Virus record (IMG/VR): IMGVR_UViG_3300027743_000027
Span: 1 to 64,000 of that record
Strand: one strand, 5' to 3'
DNA length: 64,000 nucleotides
Source of the DNA: a virus
A model generated the notes under the pieces. That model searched no databases and was not told the DNA's origin. It saw only the letters and a list, made by a program, of their open reading frames with translations. Each line of letters starts with the position of its first letter. Position 1 is the first letter of the stretch. Positions 16,234 through 24,999 of this stretch are shown piece after piece. Made by a program: the position numbers and the translations under genes.

Positions 16234-16443
16234 ATGGCAACAGGACGCACGGGCAGTAGTGGCTACGTGGTCAAGGCGAGCGCGAGCCAGAATCCCTACC
16301 TGAAGCAGAACAGTGGCTTCATCGTCACCAACACGGGCGGCAATCTCAGTTCGCAGGTGCCGCGCTACGCCGCTGCCAGCCTCAACTACAGCGGCCCCAT
16401 CAAGAGCACGTCGACTGGTCTGATCGTCACGGTCCCGCGCTAA
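16234..16443 (+). CDS. Small Ser/Thr/Gly-rich protein
   Basis: 69 residues with an upstream GAGGGAGG ribosome-binding site. Composition is Ser/Thr/Asn/Gly-rich with short hydrophobic strands, as in small phage surface or decoration peptides. No recognised domain. It is placed between the first small gene and the prohead protease. Confidence 0.55.
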   Translation: MATGRTGSSGYVVKASASQNPYLKQNSGFIVTNTGGNLSSQVPRYAAASLNYSGPIKSTSTGLIVTVPR

Positions 16444-16448
16444 GGGCC

Positions 16449-18086
16449 GTGCTGCTGCGCATCAACCGCACGCGGGTTTCGACACGGCCCTGGTCTGAGG
16501 CCGAGGCGCTCGCGCTGCGTGACCAACTGGCCGACGCCGACGAGGCCATCGCGCACGAGGTCTACGCCGCCCGGCTGGCCGCAGGCACGCACTGGGGCGC
16601 GCACCACGAGATCTCGAGCGACGGTGAGGTCATCCTCAACCGCCAGGGCCTGCAGGCCGCCACGGCCGCGCTGGGCGACCTGAGCGAGGCCGAGCGCAGC
16701 GTCGCCATCCGCCACCTGAGCAAGCACTACGTCGAGCACGACCTGCCGCTGCCCGACGGCTTTGTGGCTCGAGCGGGTGAGATGCACGTCCTGGCAGGCG
16801 CGGTGGGCGAGATGGCGCCGAGCGACATCCCCCTCTCGAGCGCCTTCACCGAGGCCGAGCGTCAGCACCTGCTGAAGGGCGACGACGACCCGATGGAGGT
16901 GGTCATCGAGGTCGCGCCAGGCAAGAGCAGCCGGGGCTGGAACTACACGCCCGCGGCGCTGCAGAAGATGGTCACGCACGTCCAGACCAAGACGCTGGCG
17001 GGCATCAAGGGCCACCAGCGCGACGAGGACGTCGCCAGCCAGTTCGTCGACCCGGCCACGCACTGGATCGGCGCCCTGTGGCAGAACGACAAGGCCTACT
17101 TCCGAGGCGTTATCGACAAGACCGCCCCGGATCTGAAGCGCTGGATTCGAGCCAAGCGCATTACGCAGCCCAGCATCTTCACGCGGCCCGTGCTGTCACG
17201 CGTCGGCGGTGAGACGCAGGTGGTCGACCTCGAGCCGCTGGGGATCGACTGGGCGCCACTGGATCGAGCCGGGATGCCCTCATCCAGAGTGGTCGCCTGG
17301 GGCGAGATGGATGCCATCGGCGGCGAGCCGTTCGAAAGTCGGGCGCCGCTCGACGACGACCAGATCACAACTACAGGGAGCGGTCATATGACAACCGTCC
17401 GAGAAGCGCTCGACGCGCTGCGTGAACACGGCGCACCCGCCAGCCAGGTGCTGCAGGCGATGAACTGGCGCGCCAACGATGTGCTGCCCGGGCTGCTGGC
17501 CACTGACCGTCGTGGCGTGGCCGAGGCCCTCGACCAGGCGACCCTGCAGCACGTGGCCGCGGGCGAGATGGCCAAGGCGCACCGCCCGCAGGACTTGCTG
17601 GCGGCCATGAACCTCGACCTGGCCACCGTGGCGCCGCTGATCGACGCGGCGCAGTGGCAGCGGCTGCAGGCGGCCGAGACGGCCGTGGGCGAGATGCGCA
17701 GCGCGCTGGGCCTGGCCGAGACGGCCGATGCGGCGGCGGTCCGCACGCGGGTGACCGACCTCCAGACGGCCGTCGCCACGACCTCGCAGCAGGCGCTGCG
17801 CTCGAGTGTCGAAGCGATTGTCGCCCGTGGCGAGATGGCGGTGCCCACGGCGGTCCGCCCGCTGGTCACCAGCACGGCGCTGCTCGAGCTACAGCCAGGC
17901 GCCGACGAGACCGCGATCAAGAGCGCCATCACCAAGGCCAAGGGCGTGCCCGAGATCAAGCCGATCCTCGAGGCCAGCCTGGGCAGCGCGCATATCCGCC
18001 CGACCGCGACCGGGTCCGCGGGTGAGATGCACAACGGCGCCAGCCGCGAGCCCGTGGGCTTGCCGACGCGCCGACGGTCGATCTGA
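16449..18086 (+). CDS. Prohead protease-scaffold fusion with repeated GEM motifs
   Basis: 545 residues from GTG 16449. Residues 1-110 are a helical pro-region. Residues about 123-284 look like a capsid maturation serine protease: GHQ with His189, WIGALW, ITQPSIF with Ser242 and the closing LEPLGIDWAPLDRAGMPSS segment, in the order seen in phage prohead proteases. The rest (290-545) is Ala/Leu-rich helix typical of internal scaffold. Gly-Glu-Met occurs at 110, 120, 285, 372, 414, 461 and 525, bracketing the protease and cutting the scaffold into pieces; the capsid protein has one at 42. I read these as self-processing sites. The catalytic residues are inferred by pattern. Confidence 0.78.
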   Translation: MLLRINRTRVSTRPWSEAEALALRDQLADADEAIAHEVYAARLAAGTHWGAHHEISSDGEVILNRQGLQAATAALGDLSEAERSVAIRHLSKHYVEHDLPLPDGFVARAGEMHVLAGAVGEMAPSDIPLSSAFTEAERQHLLKGDDDPMEVVIEVAPGKSSRGWNYTPAALQKMVTHVQTKTLAGIKGHQRDEDVASQFVDPATHWIGALWQNDKAYFRGVIDKTAPDLKRWIRAKRITQPSIFTRPVLSRVGGETQVVDLEPLGIDWAPLDRAGMPSSRVVAWGEMDAIGGEPFESRAPLDDDQITTTGSGHMTTVREALDALREHGAPASQVLQAMNWRANDVLPGLLATDRRGVAEALDQATLQHVAAGEMAKAHRPQDLLAAMNLDLATVAPLIDAAQWQRLQAAETAVGEMRSALGLAETADAAAVRTRVTDLQTAVATTSQQALRSSVEAIVARGEMAVPTAVRPLVTSTALLELQPGADETAIKSAITKAKGVPEIKPILEASLGSAHIRPTATGSAGEMHNGASREPVGLPTRRRSI

Positions 18087-18115
18087 GCTAGCCAGGAGAG
18101 GAGGACCAGCTACCA

Positions 18116-18490
18116 ATGGCAAACACCAATGGCCACAAGATGGCCGATGGCCTGAGCGTTGACGTGACCGTGCCGAGCGGCACCGTCGTCGCGCAGGGGG
18201 AGTTCGTATACATCGACGGTTTCTTCGGCCTGGCCGAGTTCGACGACAAGCCCGTCTCGACCGGGGCGGCGGTCATCGCCATCAACATCGAGCAGGGTCA
18301 GTACGACACGGATCAGATCACGACGGCTGAGGCCTACGCGGTGGGCGACGTCGTCAACTTCAACATCACGACCAAGCTGTTCACCAAGGCGGCCGTCTCG
18401 GGCACGATCCTCCCGGTGGGCCGCATCACCATCGCCAAGAACGCGGATAACGTCATCGGCTTCTTGATGCTGCCGCAGCGGCTGGCCTGA
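18116..18490 (+). CDS. Capsid decoration protein (DUF2190-like)
   Basis: 124 residues after a GGAGAGGAGG ribosome-binding site. It is almost all beta and Gly-rich: an N-terminal VTVPSGTVVAQGEFVYIDG segment, a central repeat of short strands and a closing VGRITIAKNADNVIGFLML. This is the pattern of DUF2190-type capsid cement proteins, which sit on the outside of the capsid between protease and major capsid genes, as here. Confidence 0.75.
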   Translation: MANTNGHKMADGLSVDVTVPSGTVVAQGEFVYIDGFFGLAEFDDKPVSTGAAVIAINIEQGQYDTDQITTAEAYAVGDVVNFNITTKLFTKAAVSGTILPVGRITIAKNADNVIGFLMLPQRLA

Positions 18491-18504
18491 GGGAGGAGTA
18501 GACG

Positions 18505-19599
18505 ATGGCTATCCGAATCATTGACGCCCCAACGCTGCGCGCTGAACGGCGTCAGGGCGAGCGCACCTACACGGCCCAGGCGACCATCTGGGATCAGCCC
18601 TTCGAGGTGCCGATCCACATCGCCGCGGGCGAGATGGACACCTACGACCTCAACCGCCCGGTGCGCGAGTACCTGGCCACGCTCAACGCCCGCCCGGTGG
18701 CTGGTGAGATCATCGCCACGCCGCCCAACCTGGCGCAGTTCGTCACCAAGACGGTCGTCGACCTGAACCTGGGCCGCGAGCAGGTGCCGCTGCTGTACCC
18801 GGCGGTCTACACGCGGACGATCACCGACGCCAACCTGACCGAGAACGTCGATGTCGGCGCGATCATGGCGCGAGCGTCGGTCGTCTTCCTGCAGCACATG
18901 GAAGGCGGCGAGGTCCGCTTCGGCACGCGCACGCTCACGCCACGCCAGACGGTGCCGCTGGTCACCTACGCCGCGGGCTTCGAGTACACCGAGGATCTGG
19001 TCGAGTACGACAAGACGTGGGAGATCACGCAACTCAATGAGGCCCTGGGGCGGGCCTACAACGCGCTGCTGAACCACATCCACCTCTACCCGATCACCAG
19101 CTACACCTACGCGGCCAAGAACCAGACGCCCGCGGACGCGACGGCCAACACCACCTTCCGCGAGAAGATGCGCGCCACGCTCAAGGCGGGCCTGATCCAC
19201 GCAGGCAGCGACACGGGCACCGACACGGGCCTGGGCCGCTCGCCCAACGTCCTGCTGGCGCACTCGAGCCGCCGCTGGGACATCGAGGAGGCGCTGCAGC
19301 GCTTCGTGGTCAGCGGCACCGAGTACCCGGCACTGGCAGGCATCGACACGCTGGTCTTCTACGACGGCTACAGCATCACCGTCGGCGCCCGGAAGTACGT
19401 CTATCCCGGCGTGGCGACCAACAAAGCCTACCTCGTGGACACCAGCACCTACCTCATCGAACTGGTCAAGCACGACCTGCGGACCGACGCGGGCGTGGGC
19501 GATCTCAGCCGCCTCATCCAGCAGCAGATCGTGTCTCGCGCCCGCCGAGGCGTCTTCATCTCGCCGCCCAACTGCGTCGAGGAAGTCACGCTGCCGTAA
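18505..19599 (+). CDS. Major capsid protein
   Basis: 364 residues after a GGGAGGAG ribosome-binding site. It lies in the canonical position after protease/scaffold and decoration genes. It contains a long extended segment followed by alternating helices and strands, with a conserved-looking C-terminal RRGVFISPPNCVEEV. The first 43 residues end in the AAGEM motif shared with the protease/scaffold gene, so I predict removal of an N-terminal propeptide during maturation. An HK97-type fold is likely but is not demonstrated by a motif. Confidence 0.8.
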   Translation: MAIRIIDAPTLRAERRQGERTYTAQATIWDQPFEVPIHIAAGEMDTYDLNRPVREYLATLNARPVAGEIIATPPNLAQFVTKTVVDLNLGREQVPLLYPAVYTRTITDANLTENVDVGAIMARASVVFLQHMEGGEVRFGTRTLTPRQTVPLVTYAAGFEYTEDLVEYDKTWEITQLNEALGRAYNALLNHIHLYPITSYTYAAKNQTPADATANTTFREKMRATLKAGLIHAGSDTGTDTGLGRSPNVLLAHSSRRWDIEEALQRFVVSGTEYPALAGIDTLVFYDGYSITVGARKYVYPGVATNKAYLVDTSTYLIELVKHDLRTDAGVGDLSRLIQQQIVSRARRGVFISPPNCVEEVTLP

Positions 19600-19608
19600 G
19601 GAGGGCAC

Positions 19609-20208
19609 ATGACCGAGCAGCCTGCTGAGCAGACGCCGACCCCGGCGCCTGCTCCCGCGCCTACCACGACGACCACCACGCGTCGCACGAGGACTGCCGT
19701 GACCGCAGCACCCGAGCCCGCCAAGAGCGGCGAGGACATCGAAGCCAGCCCGACCGAGACGCCTGTCGAGGTCCAGCACACGCCGACCTACCCGGTCGGC
19801 ACCGTCGGTATGCACGCCGAGGGCGTGACCAATATTCCGCCAGGCACGCCGATCACCGTGGCGCCCGACCCGACCGACCCGGCGGCGGTGGCGGCCGCGC
19901 CAACCGTCTCGCCCGCGCCAGGCACCATCGAGGTGGCTGGCCCCGCGCCGCTGCCCCGGCCAGGTGACGAGCAACTTATTCGCGGCACGGCCGCGGGCAA
20001 CGAACTGTGGGCCGAACTGACGGGCAACACGCTCGAGGCGCCTGATGCCCAGGCGGCTGAGGTGAGCGCTCGCGAGGCGGCGGAAACCAAACTCGAGCAG
20101 GACCGCGAGGCGGCCGAGGCCGCGCAGGCCAATCAGCAGAAGCTGCTCGATGCCACCGCCGCGCAGCAGGAGCAGCAGCGCGCCGCCCGGGAGCAGCAGC
20201 GCGCCTAA
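19609..20208 (+). CDS. Low-complexity Pro/Ala/Thr protein
   Basis: 199 residues with a GGAGGG ribosome-binding site. The N-terminal half is Pro/Thr/Ala-rich with a TTTTTT run, the middle has Pro/Gly strands, and the C-terminal 60 residues are an Ala/Gln/Glu/Arg helix likely to form a coiled coil. It lies between major capsid and connector genes, where head fibres or minor head proteins occur. Function unknown. Confidence 0.6.
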   Translation: MTEQPAEQTPTPAPAPAPTTTTTTRRTRTAVTAAPEPAKSGEDIEASPTETPVEVQHTPTYPVGTVGMHAEGVTNIPPGTPITVAPDPTDPAAVAAAPTVSPAPGTIEVAGPAPLPRPGDEQLIRGTAAGNELWAELTGNTLEAPDAQAAEVSAREAAETKLEQDREAAEAAQANQQKLLDATAAQQEQQRAAREQQRA

Positions 20209-20214
20209 ATCACC

Positions 20215-20781
20215 ATGACGCCGACCGACGACCTGCGGCTGACGCTGCGCATGAATCTCGACGAGACGATCCCGCCCGGCGGGAGCGACGCAGACACCAT
20301 GTTTGCGGATGCCGAGATCGACAACCTGCTCATCCAGAGCCAGACCATCGAGGAGGCTTCGTGGCGCGGCTGGGTGGTCAAGTGCATGCGCCTGTCACTG
20401 CAGGCGCTCGAGTCGGGCGGCGGCACGCTGGTCTCGGCGCAGATGGGCAGCGAGCAGTTCAAGTGGTCCGAGGCCGCCGCGGGCGACGTCACGGGCATCT
20501 GCGAGAACATCGTCCAGTACTGGTGGAACCAGATCCCCATCGGCTCTGCACCAGCCGTCGGCGGCGGTGGGGCGCGCATCCTGAGCATCCGAGCGGTGGC
20601 GCTGCCAGGCATCAACGCGCCCTACACGGCCTCGAGCGATCCGAACAGCTACGGCGATCCGTGGCTGGGCTCGGGCGCCACGCCCTGGTGGCCAGGCGAC
20701 CCCTCACGGCTGCTGTACTACATCAAGGCGGGCTGGCGCTGGCCATCGGCCGAGACCTACACCGCGACGCTCCCTGAGTGA
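20215..20781 (+). CDS. Head-tail connector (adaptor-like) protein
   Basis: 188 residues. The N-terminal MTPTDDLRLTLRMNLDET and the following acidic helices match the general form of phage head-completion adaptors that bind below the portal. A central LESGGGTLVSAQMGSEQFKW strand pair and a long Gly/Pro loop follow. The call relies on this pattern and on position: first of four genes between capsid and sheath. Confidence 0.65.
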   Translation: MTPTDDLRLTLRMNLDETIPPGGSDADTMFADAEIDNLLIQSQTIEEASWRGWVVKCMRLSLQALESGGGTLVSAQMGSEQFKWSEAAAGDVTGICENIVQYWWNQIPIGSAPAVGGGGARILSIRAVALPGINAPYTASSDPNSYGDPWLGSGATPWWPGDPSRLLYYIKAGWRWPSAETYTATLPE

Positions 20782-21212
20782 CCATGCCGACCTTGACGCT
20801 GCTGGCGCAACAGGTGCTCGGGGCTCGCGAGCAGACCATCGACAAGCTGGGCTGTCAGGTGACGCTCGAGGCAGCCATCCGCCAGGCGCGCCAGCCTGGT
20901 GAGGGCTACCTGCGCAAGGCCCGCTCGAGCTTCGGCCCGTACCAGGCCTACGTCTACTGGCAGGGCGGCGCCAGCGCGGATCGCGGCAACCAGGGCGGTG
21001 AGCTACTGCGCCAGGACCGCGACATCACCTGGGGCGCGAGCTTCAAGCTGGCCGACGGGCTCGAGATGTGGCCCAGCGGCGAGATCGACGCGCAATCCGA
21101 GTTCGAGCTAGCCCACCCCGTCTACGGTCGCTTCCGCCTCGACCGGGTCCAGCAGATGAGCGTCCAGGGCCAGAACGTCGGCTGGCAGTGCGGCCTGGTG
21201 CGGGTCAGCTAG
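20778..21212 (+). CDS. Head completion (stopper-like) protein
   Basis: 144 residues, overlapping the previous stop (GTGA start, with ATG two codons later). Beta-rich in the C-terminal half (FELAHPVYGRFRLDRVQQMS). It takes the second connector position, where head-closure or stopper proteins occur, but I see no diagnostic motif. Medium confidence for the role, high for the gene. Confidence 0.6.
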   Translation: MTMPTLTLLAQQVLGAREQTIDKLGCQVTLEAAIRQARQPGEGYLRKARSSFGPYQAYVYWQGGASADRGNQGGELLRQDRDITWGASFKLADGLEMWPSGEIDAQSEFELAHPVYGRFRLDRVQQMSVQGQNVGWQCGLVRVS

Positions 21213-21568
21213 TGCCCTACGTCAATCATCAGAACGTCGGCGGCTCGATCTACAACAAGGTCCGCCGTCACATCGCCGCCACGATCATGGCCATCCAGCC
21301 GCTGGGTGGCGAGGCCGAGGCGCACATGAAGACACATGCGCCCTGGCAGGACATCACGCGCAACGCCCGCAACAGCCTGACAGGCACGGTCGCAGTGGCC
21401 CAGGCGCCGCAGCGCACGCGCATCTCGCTGCGGCTGAGCCACGGCATGGACTACGGCATCTGGCTCGAGTTGAAGAACGCGGGCAAGTACGCCATCGTGC
21501 GGCCCACGGCGCTGATCTACCGCCAGCGGGTGCGGCGCGCCTACCAGCGCGTGTGGGCGAACTGGTGA
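21212..21568 (+). CDS. HK97 gp10-like neck protein
   Basis: 118 residues from GTG 21212, after the upstream TAG. An N-terminal helix and PWQDITRNARNSL are followed by strands and a DYGIWLELKNAGKYAIVRPT segment, which is the hallmark of the HK97 gp10 family of neck and tail proteins. The basic C-terminal helix is also typical. It is coupled to the tail completion gene by a GTGA overlap. Confidence 0.75.
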   Translation: MPYVNHQNVGGSIYNKVRRHIAATIMAIQPLGGEAEAHMKTHAPWQDITRNARNSLTGTVAVAQAPQRTRISLRLSHGMDYGIWLELKNAGKYAIVRPTALIYRQRVRRAYQRVWANW

Positions 21569-22521
21569 CGCTACGCGAGGCCGTCCGCGTGGCGCTGATC
21601 GGGGATGGCTCCGATCCGTGGCGCGACGACGTCATCGAACTCGAGGGCGCCAAGACGCAGGGTGACCTGGCCAGCCCGATTGCCACGGGCCAGGCGCAAG
21701 CGCTGCCGTTCGTCATCGTCCGCTTCGGGCCGCAGACCGTCGGCCAGTACTGGGGCAACCTGGGCGATGCCATCGAGATCTGGCCCTACGCCGACGACGA
21801 GACCTGGCAGGCGCTCGACCTGCTGTGCGGCCTGGTGCTGCTGCGCCTGGACAAGCAGATCCTTGACGTCGACGGCACGGCCTACCAGTTGAGCTACGCG
21901 GGCGTCTCGACGCAGGACACGCCCGTGGCCGAGTGGGACGCCTACACGCGGCCCTTGCGCTTCGACAGCATCAAGATCGCCAGCACCACGCCGGGCGCCA
22001 TCCACCCGCTGGCCGAGGCCTTCAACGCCTGGAGCACGACGACCTTCGGCCCAAACGCCAACATCTGGTGGCAGGTGACCTCGAGCCCGCGGATCAGCCA
22101 GGAGACCGACCACTACAACGTCTGGCTCGACAAGATGCGGGCGACGCTCAATGGGCACATCGTGACCACCGACCCGCAGGAGGTCATCCAGCACCTCGAC
22201 AGGCTGGCGGCGATCCTGCCGCGAGCCACCATTCGGTACGCCGACACCTACCTGGCGACCATCGAGGCCACTCGCGCCGAGCCCGAGGCCGACCCGCATC
22301 AGGACGGTCAGATCAGCGTGGACGTCAGCTACGGCGCAGTCAACGGCAACTACTGGGCGAGCGTACCTGGCGACCCGAACCATCCCTGGGTGCCGACCGA
22401 CCCGAACCATCCGTGGATCGAGCACCCCGTGCCGCCTGACCCAGCCATCTCGATTCCACTCGAGCACGTCGAGGTGCGAGACGGCACGTTGGTTGGCGAA
22501 TCGCCTGAACCACAACCCTGA
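21565..22521 (+). CDS. Tail completion (terminator) protein
   Basis: 318 residues from GTG 21565. The N-terminal 150 residues alternate strands and helices (VIVRFGPQTVGQYWGNLGDAIEIWPY) in the manner of tail terminator proteins that cap the tail tube. The C-terminal part contains a duplicated DPNHPW motif and an acidic end. It directly precedes the small gene and sheath, the usual place of this protein in myoviruses. The C-terminal extension is longer than I expect for the family. Confidence 0.65.
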   Translation: MTLREAVRVALIGDGSDPWRDDVIELEGAKTQGDLASPIATGQAQALPFVIVRFGPQTVGQYWGNLGDAIEIWPYADDETWQALDLLCGLVLLRLDKQILDVDGTAYQLSYAGVSTQDTPVAEWDAYTRPLRFDSIKIASTTPGAIHPLAEAFNAWSTTTFGPNANIWWQVTSSPRISQETDHYNVWLDKMRATLNGHIVTTDPQEVIQHLDRLAAILPRATIRYADTYLATIEATRAEPEADPHQDGQISVDVSYGAVNGNYWASVPGDPNHPWVPTDPNHPWIEHPVPPDPAISIPLEHVEVRDGTLVGESPEPQP

Positions 22522-22533
22522 CGGGAGGAATGC

Positions 22534-22794
22534 ATGACCCAGCCAGAACCGCAATCCGTTGAAGTGCCGACCGAGCCGCTGTACGGCGCCGAGGATGTGG
22601 CCCGCGCCCTGAGTAGCTCTGGCGACCGGGCCCTCGCGCAGGCGTGGTTTCAGAGCAACGACAAGGTGGGCATCACCAAGGCCGAGGCCGACGCGCTGAT
22701 CCAGCAGATCGAGAGCGGGCAATCGCCGCAGCAGCAGGCCGCACCAGACCAGCAGGCCGCGCCTGCCGAGGACGCTGAGGGAGGCACCGCCTGA
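22534..22794 (+). CDS. Small acidic helical protein
   Basis: 86 residues with an ACGGGAGGAA ribosome-binding site. One helical domain (about residues 18-63) is followed by a Gln/Ala/Pro tail. No family recognised. Its stop overlaps the sheath start by one base. Confidence 0.6.
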   Translation: MTQPEPQSVEVPTEPLYGAEDVARALSSSGDRALAQAWFQSNDKVGITKAEADALIQQIESGQSPQQQAAPDQQAAPAEDAEGGTA

Positions 22795-24245
22795 TGCCGG
22801 GCCAGATCGTTCGTCCAAACGAGGTGATGATTCGCGCAGGCGTCGGTCTGCGGATCACCACCAGCACGCCGCTGCCGAGCTTCATTCGCGGCCGCTTCGG
22901 CTATGTCGGCAAGGCCAACTGGGGCCCGCTCAACACGGCCGTCGAGATGCTCAGCCGCAGCCAGATCTCCGACACCTACGGCCCCTCTGGCGAGGCGGGC
23001 AACACGATGGATGGCGCCGAGGAGGTCTTCAACGGCGGCGCCGTGACAGGCGTCGTGGTCAGGCTGGGCACGGGCGGCACGGCAGGCACCGACACGCTGA
23101 CCGATACCGCGTCGGCCACCGTCGGCAACATCCGTGTGCTCTACCCCGGGACTCGAGCGTTCGGCTACAGCGTGCGCGCCAATCTGAGCGACCCGAACGT
23201 GCGCGAACTGGTCGTCTACGAGGGCACGGTGCAGCGCGAACTGTGGTCCTTCCCGAAAAAGAACGGCACCTACAACGAGATCGACGGCCTGATCGCGGCG
23301 GTGGGCAACAGGAGCCAGTTCATCACGGTGACCAAGACCGCGCCAGGCGACGGCACGATCAAGGACGTCGCGCAGAAGGCCATCCCGGCAGGCACGCCAC
23401 CGACCGTCGACGACGCCAGCTACAGCGCCGCGCTGACCGAACTGGGCAAGGAGAACTTCTTCGTCACCGTCGTCGACAGCGAGGATGAGGACGTCCACGA
23501 CATCATCCAGGCCTGGGTCGACGATCAGCAGATGCACGGCCGCCGTCGCGTCGCGGTGCTGGGCATTCCGATCACCGAGACGTGGGCCAGCCGCAAGGCG
23601 CGAGCGTCGGGCTCGAACAACCCGGCCATCATCATCGTCGGCAACGGCTTCGAGCGGCATGGGCCCGACGGGCTCGAGGTCATCGCCTGCGACGGCTACC
23701 TGGCCGCCGCCCGCTTCGCGGGCGCCTACACCGCCTGCAAGCCCAACCAGCAACTGACGCACCGCGTCATCCCCGACGCGACTGGCCTGGTCGGCGCGCT
23801 GACCGACGACCAGCTAACCGAGGCCAAGCTGTCGGGCCTGTCGACTTTCAGCATGAGCTTCCGCGGGCGGGTGTGGATCTCTGAAGGCGTCAACACCCTG
23901 GTCGACCCGGCGCTGCCGCCAGTGTGGGCCGAGGGCATGTCGAGCGCCTGGAGCAAGATGCGCCGAGTGATGACGCGCTTCTACCTGATTGACGACATCA
24001 CGGCGCAGTGGGACGACATGATCGGCCAGGTCAACAACACAGAGACGGGGCGCGGCGTGCTCAAGACGGCGGCGCAGGCCATCGTCAACAGCTACATCGC
24101 CAGCGGCGCGCTGATCAGCGGCACGGTGGCCGTCGACGTCACGCGCCAGCCCAACGCGGCCGCCGACGAGGCCTTCTTCGTCTTCACCAATCTGGTCGAC
24201 GCCGACGGTGCTGAGCGCCTGATCCTGAACGCGATGTTCCCATAG
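22794..24245 (+). CDS. Contractile tail sheath protein
   Basis: 483 residues. The start with PNEVMIRAG, the GxVGKANWGPLNTAVEM segment and the C-terminal region (TAAQAIVNSYIASGALISG followed by FFVFTNLVDADGAERLILN) match phage sheath proteins of the XkdK/FI type. This defines the particle as contractile-tailed. The fold's two halves are both present and the length is usual. The tube gene follows two genes later. Confidence 0.9.
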   Translation: MPGQIVRPNEVMIRAGVGLRITTSTPLPSFIRGRFGYVGKANWGPLNTAVEMLSRSQISDTYGPSGEAGNTMDGAEEVFNGGAVTGVVVRLGTGGTAGTDTLTDTASATVGNIRVLYPGTRAFGYSVRANLSDPNVRELVVYEGTVQRELWSFPKKNGTYNEIDGLIAAVGNRSQFITVTKTAPGDGTIKDVAQKAIPAGTPPTVDDASYSAALTELGKENFFVTVVDSEDEDVHDIIQAWVDDQQMHGRRRVAVLGIPITETWASRKARASGSNNPAIIIVGNGFERHGPDGLEVIACDGYLAAARFAGAYTACKPNQQLTHRVIPDATGLVGALTDDQLTEAKLSGLSTFSMSFRGRVWISEGVNTLVDPALPPVWAEGMSSAWSKMRRVMTRFYLIDDITAQWDDMIGQVNNTETGRGVLKTAAQAIVNSYIASGALISGTVAVDVTRQPNAAADEAFFVFTNLVDADGAERLILNAMFP

Positions 24246-24258
24246 GAGTACAGCAGCC

Positions 24259-24534
24259 ATGACCCAGCCTCCCGACAACGACAAGGACAAGGAGCATCCG
24301 CGAGGCGGACCACCCGGCCAGACGGGCGCGCACCCACAGGGTGGCCCGCCTGGCCAGACAGGCGCACATCCGCAGGGCGGCCCGCCAGGCCAGGCCGACC
24401 AGCCCGCACCCGATCAGAGCCTGCCGCAGCCACAACCGCAGCCCGATCAGGACTTGCCGCAGCCGCAGCCAGAGCCGACACCGCTGCCCGCCGCGGGCGA
24501 CCAAGACGAGGAGGACGCTGAGCAGAAGCCATGA
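24259..24534 (+). CDS. Gly/Pro/Gln repeat protein
   Basis: 91 residues, acidic and unstructured. The unit GGPPGQTGAHPQ occurs about three times (residues 16-50) and is followed by Pro/Gln runs and an acidic end. It lies between sheath and tube genes and its stop overlaps the tube start. Similar small low-complexity genes follow other structural genes here; function unknown. Confidence 0.6.
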   Translation: MTQPPDNDKDKEHPRGGPPGQTGAHPQGGPPGQTGAHPQGGPPGQADQPAPDQSLPQPQPQPDQDLPQPQPEPTPLPAAGDQDEEDAEQKP

Positions 24535-24980
24535 CGATGAACACCCGGCCCGTCGATCCGACGCTGCTGATCGCGGGCTTCCGAGGCGCCTTCTACTGGG
24601 ACGGCCAGCCGTTCGGCGCCACAAGTGCCTGGGAGATTCAGGAGAACTACAGCAACAGCGACACGCAGCCAGTCGGGGTGATCGCGCCCATCCCGGTCCT
24701 GCAGAGTGTCACCTTCACGCTGACGTTCACCGAGATCACCATCGACGACACCCTGCCTGTCGAGCGCCTGCGGATGCTGAAGTCGGTCGCGCAACCCAAC
24801 TTCAGGTTCGTTGGCGAGGTCTTCCGTCCCGATGGGTCGGTTGGCCGCTACATCTGCGACAAGTGCGTGCCTGACGGCGCCTTCCGCCTGGCGGCGGTCA
24901 GCCCGGGCGACACCATGACTCGCGACCACAGCTACCGCGTCCTCGAGATCCCGGACATCGACGCGGCACTCGGCGCGTAA
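24531..24980 (+). CDS. Tail tube protein (XkdM-like)
   Basis: 149 residues. Beta-rich, with a QPVGVIAPIPVLQSVTFTLT strand pair and a closing TRDHSYRVLEIP segment. Size and position after the sheath are those of myovirus tail tube proteins of the XkdM group. A CDKC pair near residue 110 is unusual for the family. Confidence 0.78.
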   Translation: MTMNTRPVDPTLLIAGFRGAFYWDGQPFGATSAWEIQENYSNSDTQPVGVIAPIPVLQSVTFTLTFTEITIDDTLPVERLRMLKSVAQPNFRFVGEVFRPDGSVGRYICDKCVPDGAFRLAAVSPGDTMTRDHSYRVLEIPDIDAALGA

Positions 24981-24999
24981 GCGCCCACAAGGTCTTCCA

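Noticed and set aside
18111-18121. TACCAATGGCA at the decoration gene start as a third XRE operator
   Set aside because: It lacks the final symmetric bases, has different flanks and is explained by the start codon context.
24300-24400. Short direct DNA repeats that could be read as a CRISPR-like array
   Set aside because: They are in-frame codons for a GGPPGQTGAHPQ protein repeat, without unique spacers between identical repeats.
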